Part shown: positions 1 through 9,353 of the stretch, piece after piece
Numbering within the stretch: position 1 is the first letter of the stretch
Layout: every line of letters begins with the position of its first letter
Source: Bog-756 sp963745955
GTDB lineage: Bacteria; Actinomycetota; Acidimicrobiia; Acidimicrobiales; RAAP-2
Length of the DNA stretch: 64,000 nt
Reading direction: 5' to 3'
NCBI GenBank assembly: GCA_963745955.1
Contig: CAVUZI010000011.1
Location: forward strand, 62,001 to 126,000
Program-made: the position numbers and the translations under genes
Notes under the pieces: model-generated
What the model was told of the DNA's origin: nothing
Seen by the model: only the letters and a program-made list of their open reading frames with translations
Database searches by the model: none

Positions 1-1713
1 TCGATCGATACGTCGACGGTCCCTGATCCCCCGATGACGAGGTACACATCATCGGCCAGGAAGCTGAGCTCCATTCTGGCATTGGCTCCCGCCGTCGCCT
101 CCTCGGCATGGTCGGTCCACGTCCCCGACCACCCGAGCCCACCGAGCTGGAGGGACGAAGGGAACTGGTACACCTCGGGCTGGTCCTGTGCGGGGTCGTC
201 TTGGGGCTCGAGGTACGCCAGCTTCTGGTAGCCGATGTAGGTCTCGGGGTTCTCCTCATCGGTCGGCGTCTGGTTGGGGACGCCGGTCGCCCTGGGCAGG
301 ATGACCCCGGGATGGGCGGCAGTGAGCAACTGACGGATCAGCTCTTCCGTGACCGAATAGCCCCCCTCGCCGAAGCTGACGTGGCGGACTCGGCCCTCCG
401 CGTCGATCAGGTAATCGGCGGGCCAGTACTCGTTGTCATAGGCGTCCCAGGTCTTGTACTCGTCGTCGACCGCCACCGGGTAGTCGACTCCGAGCGACGC
501 CGCCTCGGTCCGGACGTTGGTCACCACGTGCTCGAAGGAGAACTCGGGGGTGTGGACGCCGACCACGACCAGACCGTCCGCGGCATAGTCGTGGTACCAG
601 GCCTCGACGTGAGGCAGGCTGCGCTGGCAGTTGATGCACGAATAGGTCCAGAAGTCGACCAGGAGCACCTTGCCCCGGAGCTGGGCCAACGTCAGCGGCT
701 TCCCGCCCGGTGTGTTCAGCCAGGCCGTTATCCCGGCGAAGTCTGGTGCCGTTCCGCAGTCGAGGAGGGTCGTGGCACTGGGGTTGCACTTGGCCAGGCT
801 GGCGTTCCTCGTGGAGGCGTTTCCGCTGAGGGCACTGAGCTGGGTGCGGACGGTGGTCCCGCCCTCGATCCTGTTCTGGAGGGCACTCGTGTACCCGGGC
901 ACGTCGCGCTGGAGGCCGGAGAACGTCGTTCAGCCCGATGGCCAGGGCCATGACGAGGATCACCACGCCGCTGATCTGCCGGACCCGAGGGGCGTGCCGG
1001 CGAAGCGCCTTGGTCCGCCGCGTCAGCTGGCTCCCGGCGACGGCGACCACCAGCAGAGGCAGGGCCGCCCCGAGGGCGAAGGCGACGGTCAGGAACACCG
1101 CCGTCCACCCGACCTTGTCGGTGGCACCAGCCACCGTGATGGCGGCCAGGATCGGCCCGGCGCACGGCACGAACAACAACCCCAGGCCCAGGCCGACGAT
1201 GAAGCCGCCGGCCGACCCGTCCGGGTGGCGGCGGGTGGTCATGCGGGCGAACGGTCGTTCGAGCAGTGACGACAGTGGCGGGAACAGAAAGGCGAGGCCG
1301 ACCACGACCAGCAGGACGATGCCGGCATCGCGCCAGAATCCCTGAGGTAGCCCGAGAGCCGACAGTATCTCCGAGCCGGTGAGGATCAGCAGACTGAAGC
1401 TGATCACCAGCCCCCCCACCACGGAGACCGGGCGGAGCTGGGCCCGCCACCTCGTCCCGTGCGCCGACGGGTCCGGGGCCCGGCCCACATCGGGTGGCGG
1501 CGCCGACGTCGACGGACCCCCGACGCTCATCTCCGACGGTACCGTCGGGTGGACCGCGGCGGCGATGACCGGATCCGGTGACCCGGCTTCGACGCCGCCG
1601 TCGTCGGGTGCCGTGACCCCGACGGCCAGAATGACGGGCAGCACCGGGAGGATGCACGGTGAGATACCGGCGACGACCCCGGCCACGAAGCCGATAGCGA
1701 TGAGCTCTATCAC
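1..1713 (-). CDS. dipZ: DipZ-like protein: CcdA membrane domain plus thioredoxin domain (frame broken, partial)
   Basis: Membrane protein predicted to move reducing power across the membrane to extracytoplasmic thiols. The first ~270 residues are a CcdA/DsbD-type membrane domain with the paired motifs ISPCILPVLP and FVPCAGPILAA. Past the break comes a TlpA-like thioredoxin domain with the redox pair in SCINCQ (near position 630), then the start of a C-terminal beta domain cut off by the window edge. The GTG start at 1713 has a GGAGGAG ribosome site just upstream. One extra base near 912 (between LNDVL and QRDVPGY) moves the reading frame; both halves match the DipZ family, so I treat it as one gene. 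Confidence 0.8.
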
Positions 1714-1954
1714 CCGATGTCTCCTCCGTCCCGAGCCGCAACAGGGCCCATGCCACTGTCCCTTCGGCCCGGGGAGGCGTTACACGTCCTTGCGTAGCTC
1801 AGGTCTCGACTGGGTCAGCGTAGTTGCCGTCGCCACCGGAATCGTGTCGCCCGAGAATCCCCGCGATGCCCGATGGGCGGGACTGCCGGACCCCGCCGGC
1901 GCACCGTCCGACCATGCTGACCGGCGTTCGGCGAGTCCCGGGTCGGCCAGCCGG

Positions 1955-2740
1955 TCACGCCGGCCTGCGTGCCCAAGCCGACACCATGGGGGAGGTGGCA
2001 AGGTCGAGCCGACCGGAGGCCACATGTGTGAGGTGCCGCTCGATCTCCTCGTCGGTGGCCGATCCCGCCTCGAGCAGAAGCTCACGAATCTGCTCGACAG
2101 TGGCCCGCTCGAGTTCGTTGCAGGCCGGACCACCCATGGGGAAGTAGGCGTCGGACTGGACGTCGACCAGCCCGGCCTCTCTCAGCAGCCTCGGCAACCT
2201 TCTCCCGAACGAGAGATCCGTCCCCCGTTCGGCCAGCAGGGACCGAAATGCGGTCTTCAACCTGTTGGCCAGCTGCTGTGCCTCTCCATACTCGTCGGGG
2301 CACACCAGCGGTTGGAGGGCAGGGTCGGCCTCCTCCACGAGCAGCCAACCACCGGGCCGGAGGGCGCCGATCATGGTGGACAGAGCCTCGACCCGCTCGG
2401 GCACATGGACGAGGACGAGTCGGGCATGAACAAGGTCGAACTTACCGTCCGGGGCGGGCTCGGTTCCGATGTCGTGCCGTCGGACCTCGTAGGAGGGGTT
2501 GTCGGTCTCGAGCCACGAGGTGTCGATGTCGGTGGCCAACACGTGACCACCGCTCCGTGCGGCGATCCAGGTGGGCACACTCGGCCCGCCGGCCCCGACC
2601 TCCCACACCCGCCAGCCCGAAGAGAGACCCAGCGCCTCCATGTGTCGGAACGTCGAAGGATTGAACAGCTCCGACAGGGCGTCGAAACGCTCGCCGGCTT
2701 CGGCTTGTCGGTTGTCGAGCAGGTAGCGCCGCTGGACCAT
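1955..2740 (-). CDS. Class I SAM-dependent methyltransferase
   Basis: A 261-residue Rossmann-fold methyltransferase. Motif I is VWEVGAGGPS at residues 45-54, followed by the acidic residue of ATDID (about 71) expected to contact the ribose of S-adenosylmethionine, and a post-II segment FDLVHARLVLVHVP around residue 105. The C-terminal third is a variable substrate region and gives no clue to the methyl acceptor. It starts with ATG. The gene stands alone, with 241 bases that I cannot assign between its end and the upstream start of the DipZ-like gene. The family call is firm, the substrate unknown. Confidence 0.85.
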   Translation of the reverse strand: MVQRRYLLDNRQAEAGERFDALSELFNPSTFRHMEALGLSSGWRVWEVGAGGPSVPTWIAARSGGHVLATDIDTSWLETDNPSYEVRRHDIGTEPAPDGKFDLVHARLVLVHVPERVEALSTMIGALRPGGWLLVEEADPALQPLVCPDEYGEAQQLANRLKTAFRSLLAERGTDLSFGRRLPRLLREAGLVDVQSDAYFPMGGPACNELERATVEQIRELLLEAGSATDEEIERHLTHVASGRLDLATSPMVSAWARRPA

Positions 2741-2864
2741 GCCGACAGTCTAGGTAAGCCCGGTCAGGCTCTACCGCTCCCGCCGGTTCGACGGCGCCGG
2801 GCGAATACAACCGTCGATGCGGACTGGGTAGCGTGTGGCCGACACCCCCGGAGAGGAAATGACG

Positions 2865-3062
2865 ATGGCAAATTCGAATGAGGTGACGGGCCACACGCTG
2901 CGTATGGCACAGGAGCGCCGGCTGCTGCGATTCTGCGCCGAGAAGGGCTACGACCCCAACAGCCCCGATCTGGACAATCCCGATCTCAATCTCCTCGCCC
3001 CGATCCTCGATTCGGAGGGGGCCATCGTCCCCGACCCCGAGGACATCGAGGCTGTCAAGTAG
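2865..3062 (+). CDS. Small hypothetical protein
   Basis: A 65-residue acidic protein with no signal peptide and no family that I recognise. It has a basic, helical N-terminal half (LRMAQERRLLRF) and a Pro/Asp/Asn-rich second half with repeated NSPDLDNPDLN-like wording. GAGAGG at 2851-2856 sits eight bases before ATG 2865, which decides the start over the ATG at 2859 and the GTG at 2835. It ends five bases before the SDR gene, so the two are probably one transcript. It could be a small partner of the dehydrogenase, but that is inference from spacing only. Confidence 0.6.
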   Translation: MANSNEVTGHTLRMAQERRLLRFCAEKGYDPNSPDLDNPDLNLLAPILDSEGAIVPDPEDIEAVK

Positions 3063-3067
3063 CCACG

Positions 3068-3862
3068 GTGGGGCGCCTGGACGGGAAGGTGGCCATCGTG
3101 ACGGGTGGTGCCGGCGGTATCGGGGCGGCGTCGGCCAGAGCACTGGCCGCGGAAGGCGCCTCGGTGGCCATCTTCGACATCGACGGTGAGGGTGCGGCCG
3201 GCACCGCAGAGGAGATCCGGGCGACGGGAGCGCAAGCGACCTCCGAGCGGGTCGACCTCTCCGAGGAGGCCGAGGTCACCTCGGCGGTGGGGTCCACCGT
3301 GTCCCGGTTCGGCCGCCTCGATGTCCTCCACAACAACGCCGCGCTGACCGATTCCGAGTTCCTGTCCCGCGACACCGACGTCACCGATCTGCCCTTGGAG
3401 GTATGGGAGAGGACGATGGCGGTGAACCTGCGCAGTCAGATGCTCACCTGCAAGCACGCCATCCCCGAGATGGTGCGCACCGGTGGTGGGTCCATCATCA
3501 ACATGTCCTCTGGGGCTTCGCTCAAAGGTGACCGGACTCGCACCTCCTACGGGGTGTCGAAGGCAGGGGTCAATACCTTGACCATGTACGTTGCCGCCGG
3601 TCACGGCAAGCAGGGCGTGCGGGCCAACACGATCGTCCCGGGGTTGATCATCACCGACGCCGTACGCGCCCATCTCCCCGAGGGTGTCCTGGAAAGCCTC
3701 GGTCGGACCACGCTCACTCCCTACCTCGGCCAGCCCGATGACATCGCCCATCTCGTCGTCTTCCTGGCCTCCGAGGATTCCCGGTACATCACCGGGCAGA
3801 TGATCGCCATCGACGGTGGGATGTCGGCGCACGTCGGCAACCTCGGACGTGAGGACGGCTGA
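3068..3862 (+). CDS. Short-chain dehydrogenase/reductase (SDR)
   Basis: A 264-residue classical SDR that would oxidise or reduce an alcohol/ketone with NAD(P). Visible are the glycine-rich cofactor motif TGGAGGIG (residues 12-19), the NNAA structural motif at 89-92, the catalytic Ser in INMSSGAS near 148 and the Tyr/Lys pair YGVSK (Y161, K165). The C-terminal DGGMSAHVG is the usual SDR ending. The Asp in FDID after the second strand favours NAD over NADP. It starts with GTG five bases after the preceding small gene. The substrate cannot be told from sequence. Confidence 0.88.
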   Translation: MGRLDGKVAIVTGGAGGIGAASARALAAEGASVAIFDIDGEGAAGTAEEIRATGAQATSERVDLSEEAEVTSAVGSTVSRFGRLDVLHNNAALTDSEFLSRDTDVTDLPLEVWERTMAVNLRSQMLTCKHAIPEMVRTGGGSIINMSSGASLKGDRTRTSYGVSKAGVNTLTMYVAAGHGKQGVRANTIVPGLIITDAVRAHLPEGVLESLGRTTLTPYLGQPDDIAHLVVFLASEDSRYITGQMIAIDGGMSAHVGNLGREDG

Positions 3863-3929
3863 CCGGGGCACCGGTGGGCCGGCACGTGTCCTTTCGGCCT
3901 CACGGTTGGAGAAGCGGTACGGTGAGGGA

Positions 3930-4325
3930 ATGGACTGGTCGGCGTGGGCCGAGGCGCTCGAGAAGGCATTGGGTCCCGATGGGGATTTCCCCTCCTTCTT
4001 CGCGCCGGGTGCGCTCTTCAGCGACCCCGTCAACTCCCCCACGACGGACATCGCCGCCATCGAGGAGATGACCCAGGCCTCGTTTCCGGACTGGAGGCAG
4101 GAGATCCTCTGGGTGCACGGGGACGATGATGGCGGTGCCTTCGAGTGGATCGGGCGGGGAACGCTCGGCGCCACCATTCCCATCGAGATCCACGGGTGCA
4201 CGGTGGTCGACGTGAACAGCGACGGACTGGTCACCCGCTGGCGCGACTACTTCGACCTCAAAGAGATCGAGCGCCAAGCAGACCCGGGCGGTGGCGGCGC
4301 CATGCCCGACGGCGCCCCGCGCTAG
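3930..4325 (+). CDS. NTF2-like (SnoaL/limonene-epoxide-hydrolase fold) protein
   Basis: A 131-residue single-domain protein with the aromatic- and Asp-rich pattern of small SnoaL-like cone-fold enzymes, ending in the family's typical VTRWRDYFDLKEIE. Such proteins isomerise or hydrolyse small substrates, or only bind ligand. ATG 3930 is chosen because a GGTGAGGG ribosome site lies just upstream and homologous sequence begins there. It follows the SDR gene by 67 bases on the same strand. Its TAG stop overlaps the TAG stop of the convergent dioxygenase gene through a shared CTAG. Confidence 0.7.
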   Translation: MDWSAWAEALEKALGPDGDFPSFFAPGALFSDPVNSPTTDIAAIEEMTQASFPDWRQEILWVHGDDDGGAFEWIGRGTLGATIPIEIHGCTVVDVNSDGLVTRWRDYFDLKEIERQADPGGGGAMPDGAPR

Positions 4326-5239
4326 TTGCGCACGCCCTCGGCGACGCCGGTGTGGGCTGCCCTCCACGGTGTCATATCCAGGCCGGGATAGCGCCTGGCC
4401 ACCCCGGCCAGGGTCTCATCGGTCCAGAAGGCGTGGCCGGGTGCCGGAAAGCCGAGCACCTTCAACTGCCTCGGTGTGGCCCCCTGCACAAAGTTGTGCC
4501 ATTCGGGCGAGAACCCCCGGAACGGCCACGCCTGATAGCCGGCCCACTCGGCGGCCGCCGGCCTGAAGGCGACATGGAGCATGAAGCGGGCCTGGACGGG
4601 GTCGGTGAAATCACTCGACCGGTGGTACACGTCGGGTCGGTAGACGACGATCGACCCTGCGGGAGCCGAGGCGTCGGCGGGATCGTCGTAGAACTCGGCG
4701 AACTCTTCGAAGCTCAGCGTGTGCTGCTCGACGGGGATCGACCGGGTCCGCCTGCGGGACACGAAGTGGGTGGCCCCGTTTTCGGGGCCGACATCGTTCA
4801 GGTAGACGAAGGTCTCCATCTGGTGGTACCCGGCTTCCGGCCTCGGCACCGTGAGGGTGTGGTTGGGAAAGTCGGTGTGGAGGAGCTGGTTGTAACCCGA
4901 CGGCTGGCCCGCGTATTTGGCCGAGACGATGGCCAGGTACAGCCTCACCTCGTCCGTGCCCAGCAGCTCCTCGGCCAGATCGATCATGACGTCGCTCACC
5001 ACCAGCCCGTTGAGCGACCGGCTCCGGAAAGGGAACTCCGGCCAGGTGGCGTCCCAGGTCCTCCACCTCTCGTACTCGCTGTCGGGACCCGCGGCCGACA
5101 TCTGCTCGGCGCTCGGGAACAGCTTGGACAGGGCCACCTGGGCAGGCGCCAGCTGGTCGGCGGGAAAGGCCCGCTCCAGCACGCACCACCCGTCCTCGTT
5201 CCATGACCTCAGCTGTCCCGGGGCGGCCACACCACTCAC
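4322..5239 (-). CDS. Phytanoyl-CoA dioxygenase (PhyH) family protein
   Basis: A Fe(II)/2-oxoglutarate dioxygenase-fold protein of up to 305 residues. The iron-binding facial triad is visible: HTD at H121/D123 and the distal His in DVYHRSS (H206), with an Arg about 12 residues later (QARF) placed to bind 2-oxoglutarate. The middle segment LNDVGPENGATHFV is typical of the PhyH family. The GTG at 5239 lies too close to the GAGGGG ribosome site; the next GTG at 5230 has better spacing and may be the true start. It would hydroxylate a lipid-like or small-molecule substrate that I cannot name. Confidence 0.85.
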   Translation of the reverse strand: MSGVAAPGQLRSWNEDGWCVLERAFPADQLAPAQVALSKLFPSAEQMSAAGPDSEYERWRTWDATWPEFPFRSRSLNGLVVSDVMIDLAEELLGTDEVRLYLAIVSAKYAGQPSGYNQLLHTDFPNHTLTVPRPEAGYHQMETFVYLNDVGPENGATHFVSRRRTRSIPVEQHTLSFEEFAEFYDDPADASAPAGSIVVYRPDVYHRSSDFTDPVQARFMLHVAFRPAAAEWAGYQAWPFRGFSPEWHNFVQGATPRQLKVLGFPAPGHAFWTDETLAGVARRYPGLDMTPWRAAHTGVAEGVRN

Positions 5240-5321
5240 CCCTCAAGGGTAACCCGCAGGCCACCGGTGTCTCGGCCCGGACGTCTCTGTCCGGGCTCCG
5301 GGTCAGTCGCTCGGCATCCGG

Positions 5322-5726
5322 CTACGCCGGGTAGGCGTCCGTTCCGGCCTTCGCATCTGCAGTCGAGACGCCGATCATCTCGTCGTAGTCACGCAATCTG
5401 CCGGCCAGCGCGCCCATGATGCCGAGGGCGAACGTCGAAGATTCGTGGACGAGGAAGAGGAAGAGGCTCCGGTCGATCTCCGCCAGTGTGGTCTCGGCCG
5501 TCGCCACGGCCGTGAGGTTGCGGGGGAGGTGATCGATCAGGGCGCGCTCCCCGAACACGTCATTGGGCCCGAGTGTGGCCACCGCCACCTTGCCTTTGTA
5601 GAGGATGACCCCGCCCGACACGATCCCGAACATGTGCGACCCGACATCCCCTTCCCCGTAGATCGTCTCGCCCGCGGCGACGGTACGGTGGACGGGAGCG
5701 TTGAGGAACAGGCTGTCAGTCGGCAC
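5322..5726 (-). CDS. Stand-alone cyclic nucleotide-binding domain protein
   Basis: One cNMP-binding beta-barrel of the Crp/Fnr type (GEGDVGSHMFGIVSGGV, then FGERALIDHLPRNLTAVA, where the Glu and Arg are the usual phosphate and ribose contacts). No DNA-binding domain, kinase or membrane segment follows; the protein ends about 30 residues after the barrel. Length is 134 residues from GTG 5726, which has AAGG just upstream. A longer version could start at GTG 5813, but that stretch contains a TATACT box at 5776-5783 better read as promoter. Probably a ligand-sensing module; its partner is unknown. Confidence 0.75.
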   Translation of the reverse strand: MPTDSLFLNAPVHRTVAAGETIYGEGDVGSHMFGIVSGGVILYKGKVAVATLGPNDVFGERALIDHLPRNLTAVATAETTLAEIDRSLFLFLVHESSTFALGIMGALAGRLRDYDEMIGVSTADAKAGTDAYPA

Positions 5727-5775
5727 GGTGGCCTTCGCGGTGCCGGACCCGATCCAAGTTGGGCATATCGGTGCG

Positions 5776-5783
5776 AAGTATAC
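5776..5783. promoter_or_regulatory. Palindrome AGTATACT with a -10-like TATACT before the cNMP-domain gene
   Basis: An eight-base perfect palindrome in otherwise GC-rich DNA. Read on the minus strand it gives TATACT, a good -10 box about 50 bases before the GTG at 5726. No convincing -35 was seen. Confidence 0.35.
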
Positions 5784-5809
5784 TGAGGCCACCGGGCCCG
5801 ATCCGCAGG

Positions 5810-6184
5810 TCACGGGCCCGGCGCCACCAGCTCGATGGCGATCCCGTCAGGATCCCGCAGCTGCAGCGAGGGATTCCCGTTCTCCAGCACCACTCCCGGG
5901 TGGGCGATGCCGATCTCGGTGAGGTGATCGGCCCAGGCCCGGAGGGCGGCGCCGTCGGGCACGGCGAAGGCCAGATGGTCGAGGGCCCCTCCGTCGGCCC
6001 CCGGCTCTCCGTCGGCCGCCCTCGGCGTCAGGACGAACACCAGGCGCGCTCCCCGATGGCGGAGGGCGACGAACCCGATGTCGGCATCCTCGGCATAGGG
6101 CTCGAGCCCGAGGGCGGCGGCATACCATTCGGCACTGGCACCGACGTCGGACACCAGGAGCTGCGCATGGGACAGCCCCGTCAT
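5810..6184 (-). CDS. VOC (glyoxalase/bleomycin-resistance fold) family protein
   Basis: A 124-residue single-subunit VOC protein: an opening LSHAQLLVSDV strand, the helix SAEWYAAALGLEP, then GALDHLAFAVPDGAAL and the terminal QLRDPDGIAIELVAPG. Metal-site candidates are the first-strand His, the second-module His in LDHLAF and the terminal Glu in IELV. ATG 6184 is chosen since homology begins there; the open frame further upstream runs through a GC-rich repeat and codes only Pro/Arg/Gly. Substrate unknown. Confidence 0.8.
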   Translation of the reverse strand: MTGLSHAQLLVSDVGASAEWYAAALGLEPYAEDADIGFVALRHRGARLVFVLTPRAADGEPGADGGALDHLAFAVPDGAALRAWADHLTEIGIAHPGVVLENGNPSLQLRDPDGIAIELVAPGP

Positions 6185-6232
6185 GGGCGCGGCGGTCGGT
6201 GGCTCGGCGTCGGTCACGGGCCTCACCCTACC

Positions 6233-6320
6233 GAGGCGGAGCCGGGGCCGAGCCGGGGCCGAGGCGGAGCCGGGGCCGGGGCCGGGGCCGAGCCGGGGCC
6301 GGGGCCGAGGCGGAGCCGGG
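6233..6320. repeat. GC-only tandem repeat of GGGGCC/GAGCC units
   Basis: About 88 bases made of reiterated six-base GGGGCC and GAGCCG-type units (variants gaggcggagccgggg and gccggggccgag). It lies between the end of the AarF-like gene and the start of the VOC gene, both read from the minus strand. It can form strong hairpins or slip in replication. Confidence 0.85.
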
Positions 6321-6326
6321 CCCGAG

Positions 6327-8324
6327 CTACTCGGCTGTCGTGCGCCCGCGCCGGAGTACCTGGGCAACCGAGCGCATGAACAGGACGGAGGCGAAGACGA
6401 GGCCGATGAAGCCGATCGCCTGCAGGGACAGCCGCACGTCTCTCGACTGCGACAACTCCGCCGCCACCAGGATCAGTCCCGAGGCTACCAGGCCGATGCA
6501 ACCGAACACGGCCACGAGGACACGGTCGATCCATCCGCTGACCACACGCTCGTCCCCACCGGCGAACCGTTCGAGGCGCAGGCTCAGCCGGCCGGCGCGC
6601 AATTGAGTGGCCAGCTCGTCGAGGTGTTCCGGCAGCGCTCGCAAGACCGGGAGGGACCGGCGCAGCTCCTGTTGGAGGAGATCGCCGGCGATCTCCTCGT
6701 CCGGCGGTCTCAGGGCCTCGGCGGCAGCCGTGGCCTCCGCGGCCAACTCGAAGGTGGGGTCGATCTCGCGCAGCGTGCCGTCCAAGGTGAGGAACGCCCG
6801 GGACAACGCGGCCATGGCCCTCGGCACCCGGAGCCCATGATGGGTCATGACCGAGAGCACCTGGTGGATGAGCGCGGGGTCGAACCCACCCGACGTCTCC
6901 ACCATGAGCATGCCGATATCGGACTCCAGCGACTGCAGGTCGGCGGTGGCGTCGGCGCCCGCCAGGTGCCGGACCGCCCTGGCCACCACCATCGGCTCGT
7001 TGGTGGACATCCCGATGGCCATGTCCTCGAGCCCCCGGCGGGTCGTCGGGTCCAAGATGCCGACGGCGCCGAAGTCGAGCAGCCACAGACGTCCCCATTG
7101 GTCGACCATGAGATTCCCCGGGTGGGGGTCGGCGTGGAACACGCCGCCCACCAGCACCTGTTCGAGGAAGCTGCTGAGCAGTGCGGCCGCCAGCAGGTGC
7201 GGTGGTGCGCCGCTGGCGGCCACCGCGCCGGGCGAGTCGATCGGTCGCCCGGTCGCCTGCTCCATCACCAGCATCCGGTCGGTGCTCAGCTCATGGAACA
7301 CCAGGGGCACACGGATGACGTCGTCGGCCGGGTCGTCGTGGCGAATGGCGGTGCGGAGCCGATCCGACATGGCGGCCTCGCGCAGGTAGTCGAGCTCCTG
7401 GTCCATGCCCGTGATGAGCTCCTCGGCCAGTTGCCCGACCCCGAACTGGCTGGCCTCGGGGATCCGGCGTTCGGCGATCCTCGCCACCAGCCGGAGCACC
7501 GTGGCATCACGACGGAGCAGATCGTCGAGACCCGGACGCTGGATCTTGACGACCACGGGTTCTCCCGTCTTGAGCACGGCCCGATGGGCCTGGCCGATGG
7601 ACGCCGAGGCCAGTGGCTCGAATTCGAACGAGGCGAACGACTGCTCGATGGGGTGACCGAGCTCCTGTTCGACCAGAGGACGGACCTGGTCGGCCGGGAT
7701 GGGCCGGACGGCCGAACGGAGGTTGGACAGCTCCTCGATCACCGGCGGTGCGAGCAGGTCGCCGCGGGTGGATGCGATCTGGCCGAACTTCACGAACATT
7801 CCGCCGACGTCTTCGAGGGTGAGCCGTAGGCGGTGGCCGAATTGCGGAGTCGTCACACCGGCGGAGGAAAGGAACTGGGGTCGGGCCAGACCGCGCCGTC
7901 GGGCCGCCCGGAGCACCTCCACCGACCTCGAGGCCGGCGCCAACGTGCGACGCAACCAGCGGAGCGGGTGCAGCCACGTCCGGCTCGACCGCCGTCCCCG
8001 CGCCGGGACGTGGCCGCGTGTGATCGCCTCGGGGATGATCAGCAACAGCATCGTGGCCAACACCCCGAAGACGGCGGTGAGGGCATAGGCCACGTCGAGG
8101 TCCGAGGCGCGCCCGTGCACCACCGCGTCGGCTCCGGCGAGGCCGACGATCGTTCCCACGAGAGCGGTCAGGATCGATCTGGATCGACTGACCCGGATTC
8201 CGACCAGGCGTCCGCTGACCAGGCCCAGCACGATGACGAAGATCAGCGCCAGCACGACCGAGAGCAGGTCGCGGAACGTGATCCGGATGGTGAGGGTGGC
8301 GGTGAGAGCCGCCAGATCCGTCAT
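6327..8324 (-). CDS. ABC1/AarF/UbiB-family atypical kinase-like membrane protein
   Basis: A 665-residue UbiB-family protein. Two or three N-terminal membrane helices (from LLSVVLALIFVIVLGL to GVLATMLLLIIP) precede the kinase-like domain, and two C-terminal helices anchor the other end. The diagnostic motifs are present: KFGQ in GGMFVKFGQIASTRGD, the ASIGQAH alanine-rich loop, the lysine in VVVKIQRP, HADPHPGN and LLDFG. Members act in isoprenoid-quinone or lipid metabolism, with unusual ATPase activity. No ubiquinone or menaquinone genes lie nearby. ATG 8324 is taken; a GTG at 8342 is also possible. Confidence 0.88.
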   Translation of the reverse strand: MTDLAALTATLTIRITFRDLLSVVLALIFVIVLGLVSGRLVGIRVSRSRSILTALVGTIVGLAGADAVVHGRASDLDVAYALTAVFGVLATMLLLIIPEAITRGHVPARGRRSSRTWLHPLRWLRRTLAPASRSVEVLRAARRRGLARPQFLSSAGVTTPQFGHRLRLTLEDVGGMFVKFGQIASTRGDLLAPPVIEELSNLRSAVRPIPADQVRPLVEQELGHPIEQSFASFEFEPLASASIGQAHRAVLKTGEPVVVKIQRPGLDDLLRRDATVLRLVARIAERRIPEASQFGVGQLAEELITGMDQELDYLREAAMSDRLRTAIRHDDPADDVIRVPLVFHELSTDRMLVMEQATGRPIDSPGAVAASGAPPHLLAAALLSSFLEQVLVGGVFHADPHPGNLMVDQWGRLWLLDFGAVGILDPTTRRGLEDMAIGMSTNEPMVVARAVRHLAGADATADLQSLESDIGMLMVETSGGFDPALIHQVLSVMTHHGLRVPRAMAALSRAFLTLDGTLREIDPTFELAAEATAAAEALRPPDEEIAGDLLQQELRRSLPVLRALPEHLDELATQLRAGRLSLRLERFAGGDERVVSGWIDRVLVAVFGCIGLVASGLILVAAELSQSRDVRLSLQAIGFIGLVFASVLFMRSVAQVLRRGRTTAE

Positions 8325-8520
8325 GGGTCGAACACCGGCCACGCTGGGGCGCCCTCAGGAACGCGACGGGTCGGCCACCGACGGGTTCGGCGACGATCGA
8401 TCGGCAACTCCCACCTGACTCACGCTCCCCATGTTTACTTGACGATCGTCCGGCGTCCAAAGGGCGACGCGGTCGTCGGAGCGAAGGGCCCGGACCCGCC
8501 GAGGGGCGGGCGACGCCACC

Positions 8521-8558
8521 GTGGGTCGAGATGTCATGAGTGGGTCGAGATGTCATGA
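8521..8558. repeat. 19-bp perfect tandem duplication
   Basis: The unit gtgggtcgagatgtcatga occurs twice without a gap (8521-8539, 8540-8558). It lies in the divergent gap between the AarF-like gene and the GNAT gene, 27 bases before the GNAT start. Confidence 0.9.
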
Positions 8559-8585
8559 GACGGGGATGGCTAAGATTTCGGCATC

Positions 8586-9341
8586 ATGGGGCGGAGCCGG
8601 CCGGACCTGCGACGAACCTTGGGCGCCGCCGGTCGACTGTGGGCGGCACCCGAGCACCACCACGTGGCCGACGACTGGTGGATCGCCTGCAGCGGGCAGC
8701 TGAACGTCAACTACAACGTGGCCTTCTGCCAGTCGTCGGACCCGGCCGTGCTCATCGACCACTGCCTGCAGCCGGTGCTCGATCTCGGGCGGCCGGCGAT
8801 CATCATGTTGGCCGGCGCGGGATTGGCCTCCGCCCAGCAGTTGGCCGAGGTCGGCTGGGTCGTCGTCGGCGCCCTGCCCCTGATGCTGTTGACGCAGCGG
8901 AGCGGCCCGGGCGGCGCCGGGTCCGGCGTCCGCGGGCTCTCCGGGCAGGAGCTCTCCCTGGCTCGTGAGCTCCTCGCCGACACCTACGGGCTCGACGACG
9001 CCTCGGCACTGGCCGCCGTGCCCGACTCGGTCGTCGAACGGGACGGCATGGGGGCCTGGGGACTGTTCGACGGGCCGGTCCTGGCCTCGTGCTTCACCGG
9101 CATCGTGGAGGACGGTCTCTTCGTCGTGTGGTCGATGGCCACCCGGCACCAGTGCCAGGGGCTCGGCTACGGGAGCCGCCTCCTCCGTACCGTCCTCGAC
9201 CGGCAGTTCGACGAGGGCGTCTCCGGCTCGCTGCTGCAGTCGTCGGTGGCCGGCCAGAAGCTCTACCGGGACCTCGGATACGAGGTGGTCGAGCACTGGC
9301 AGCTCTGGTCACGACCGCGGTGGGTCATGGCCAACGCGTAG
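8586..9341 (+). CDS. GNAT family N-acetyltransferase
   Basis: A 251-residue protein whose C-terminal half is a GNAT domain. The acetyl-CoA pyrophosphate loop is QCQGLGYGSRLL, preceded by the strand LFVVWSMATR and followed by SLLQSSVAGQKLYRDLGY. The N-terminal ~110 residues (rich in Trp, Asn and His: DDWWIACSGQLNVNYN) resemble a degenerate second GNAT-like half, as in two-domain GNAT proteins. The acceptor substrate is unknown. ATG 8586 follows a 19-base duplication. Confidence 0.8.
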   Translation: MGRSRPDLRRTLGAAGRLWAAPEHHHVADDWWIACSGQLNVNYNVAFCQSSDPAVLIDHCLQPVLDLGRPAIIMLAGAGLASAQQLAEVGWVVVGALPLMLLTQRSGPGGAGSGVRGLSGQELSLARELLADTYGLDDASALAAVPDSVVERDGMGAWGLFDGPVLASCFTGIVEDGLFVVWSMATRHQCQGLGYGSRLLRTVLDRQFDEGVSGSLLQSSVAGQKLYRDLGYEVVEHWQLWSRPRWVMANA

Positions 9342-9353
9342 CCGCCGGGCCGG

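Noticed and set aside
6185..6367. N-terminal extension of the VOC protein through the GC repeat
   Set aside because: It codes only Pro/Arg/Gly/Leu repeats and the fold begins at ATG 6184.
6888..6908. T-arm-like GGGTTCGACCCC (minus strand)
   Set aside because: It lies inside the intact AarF-like coding region with no tRNA around it.
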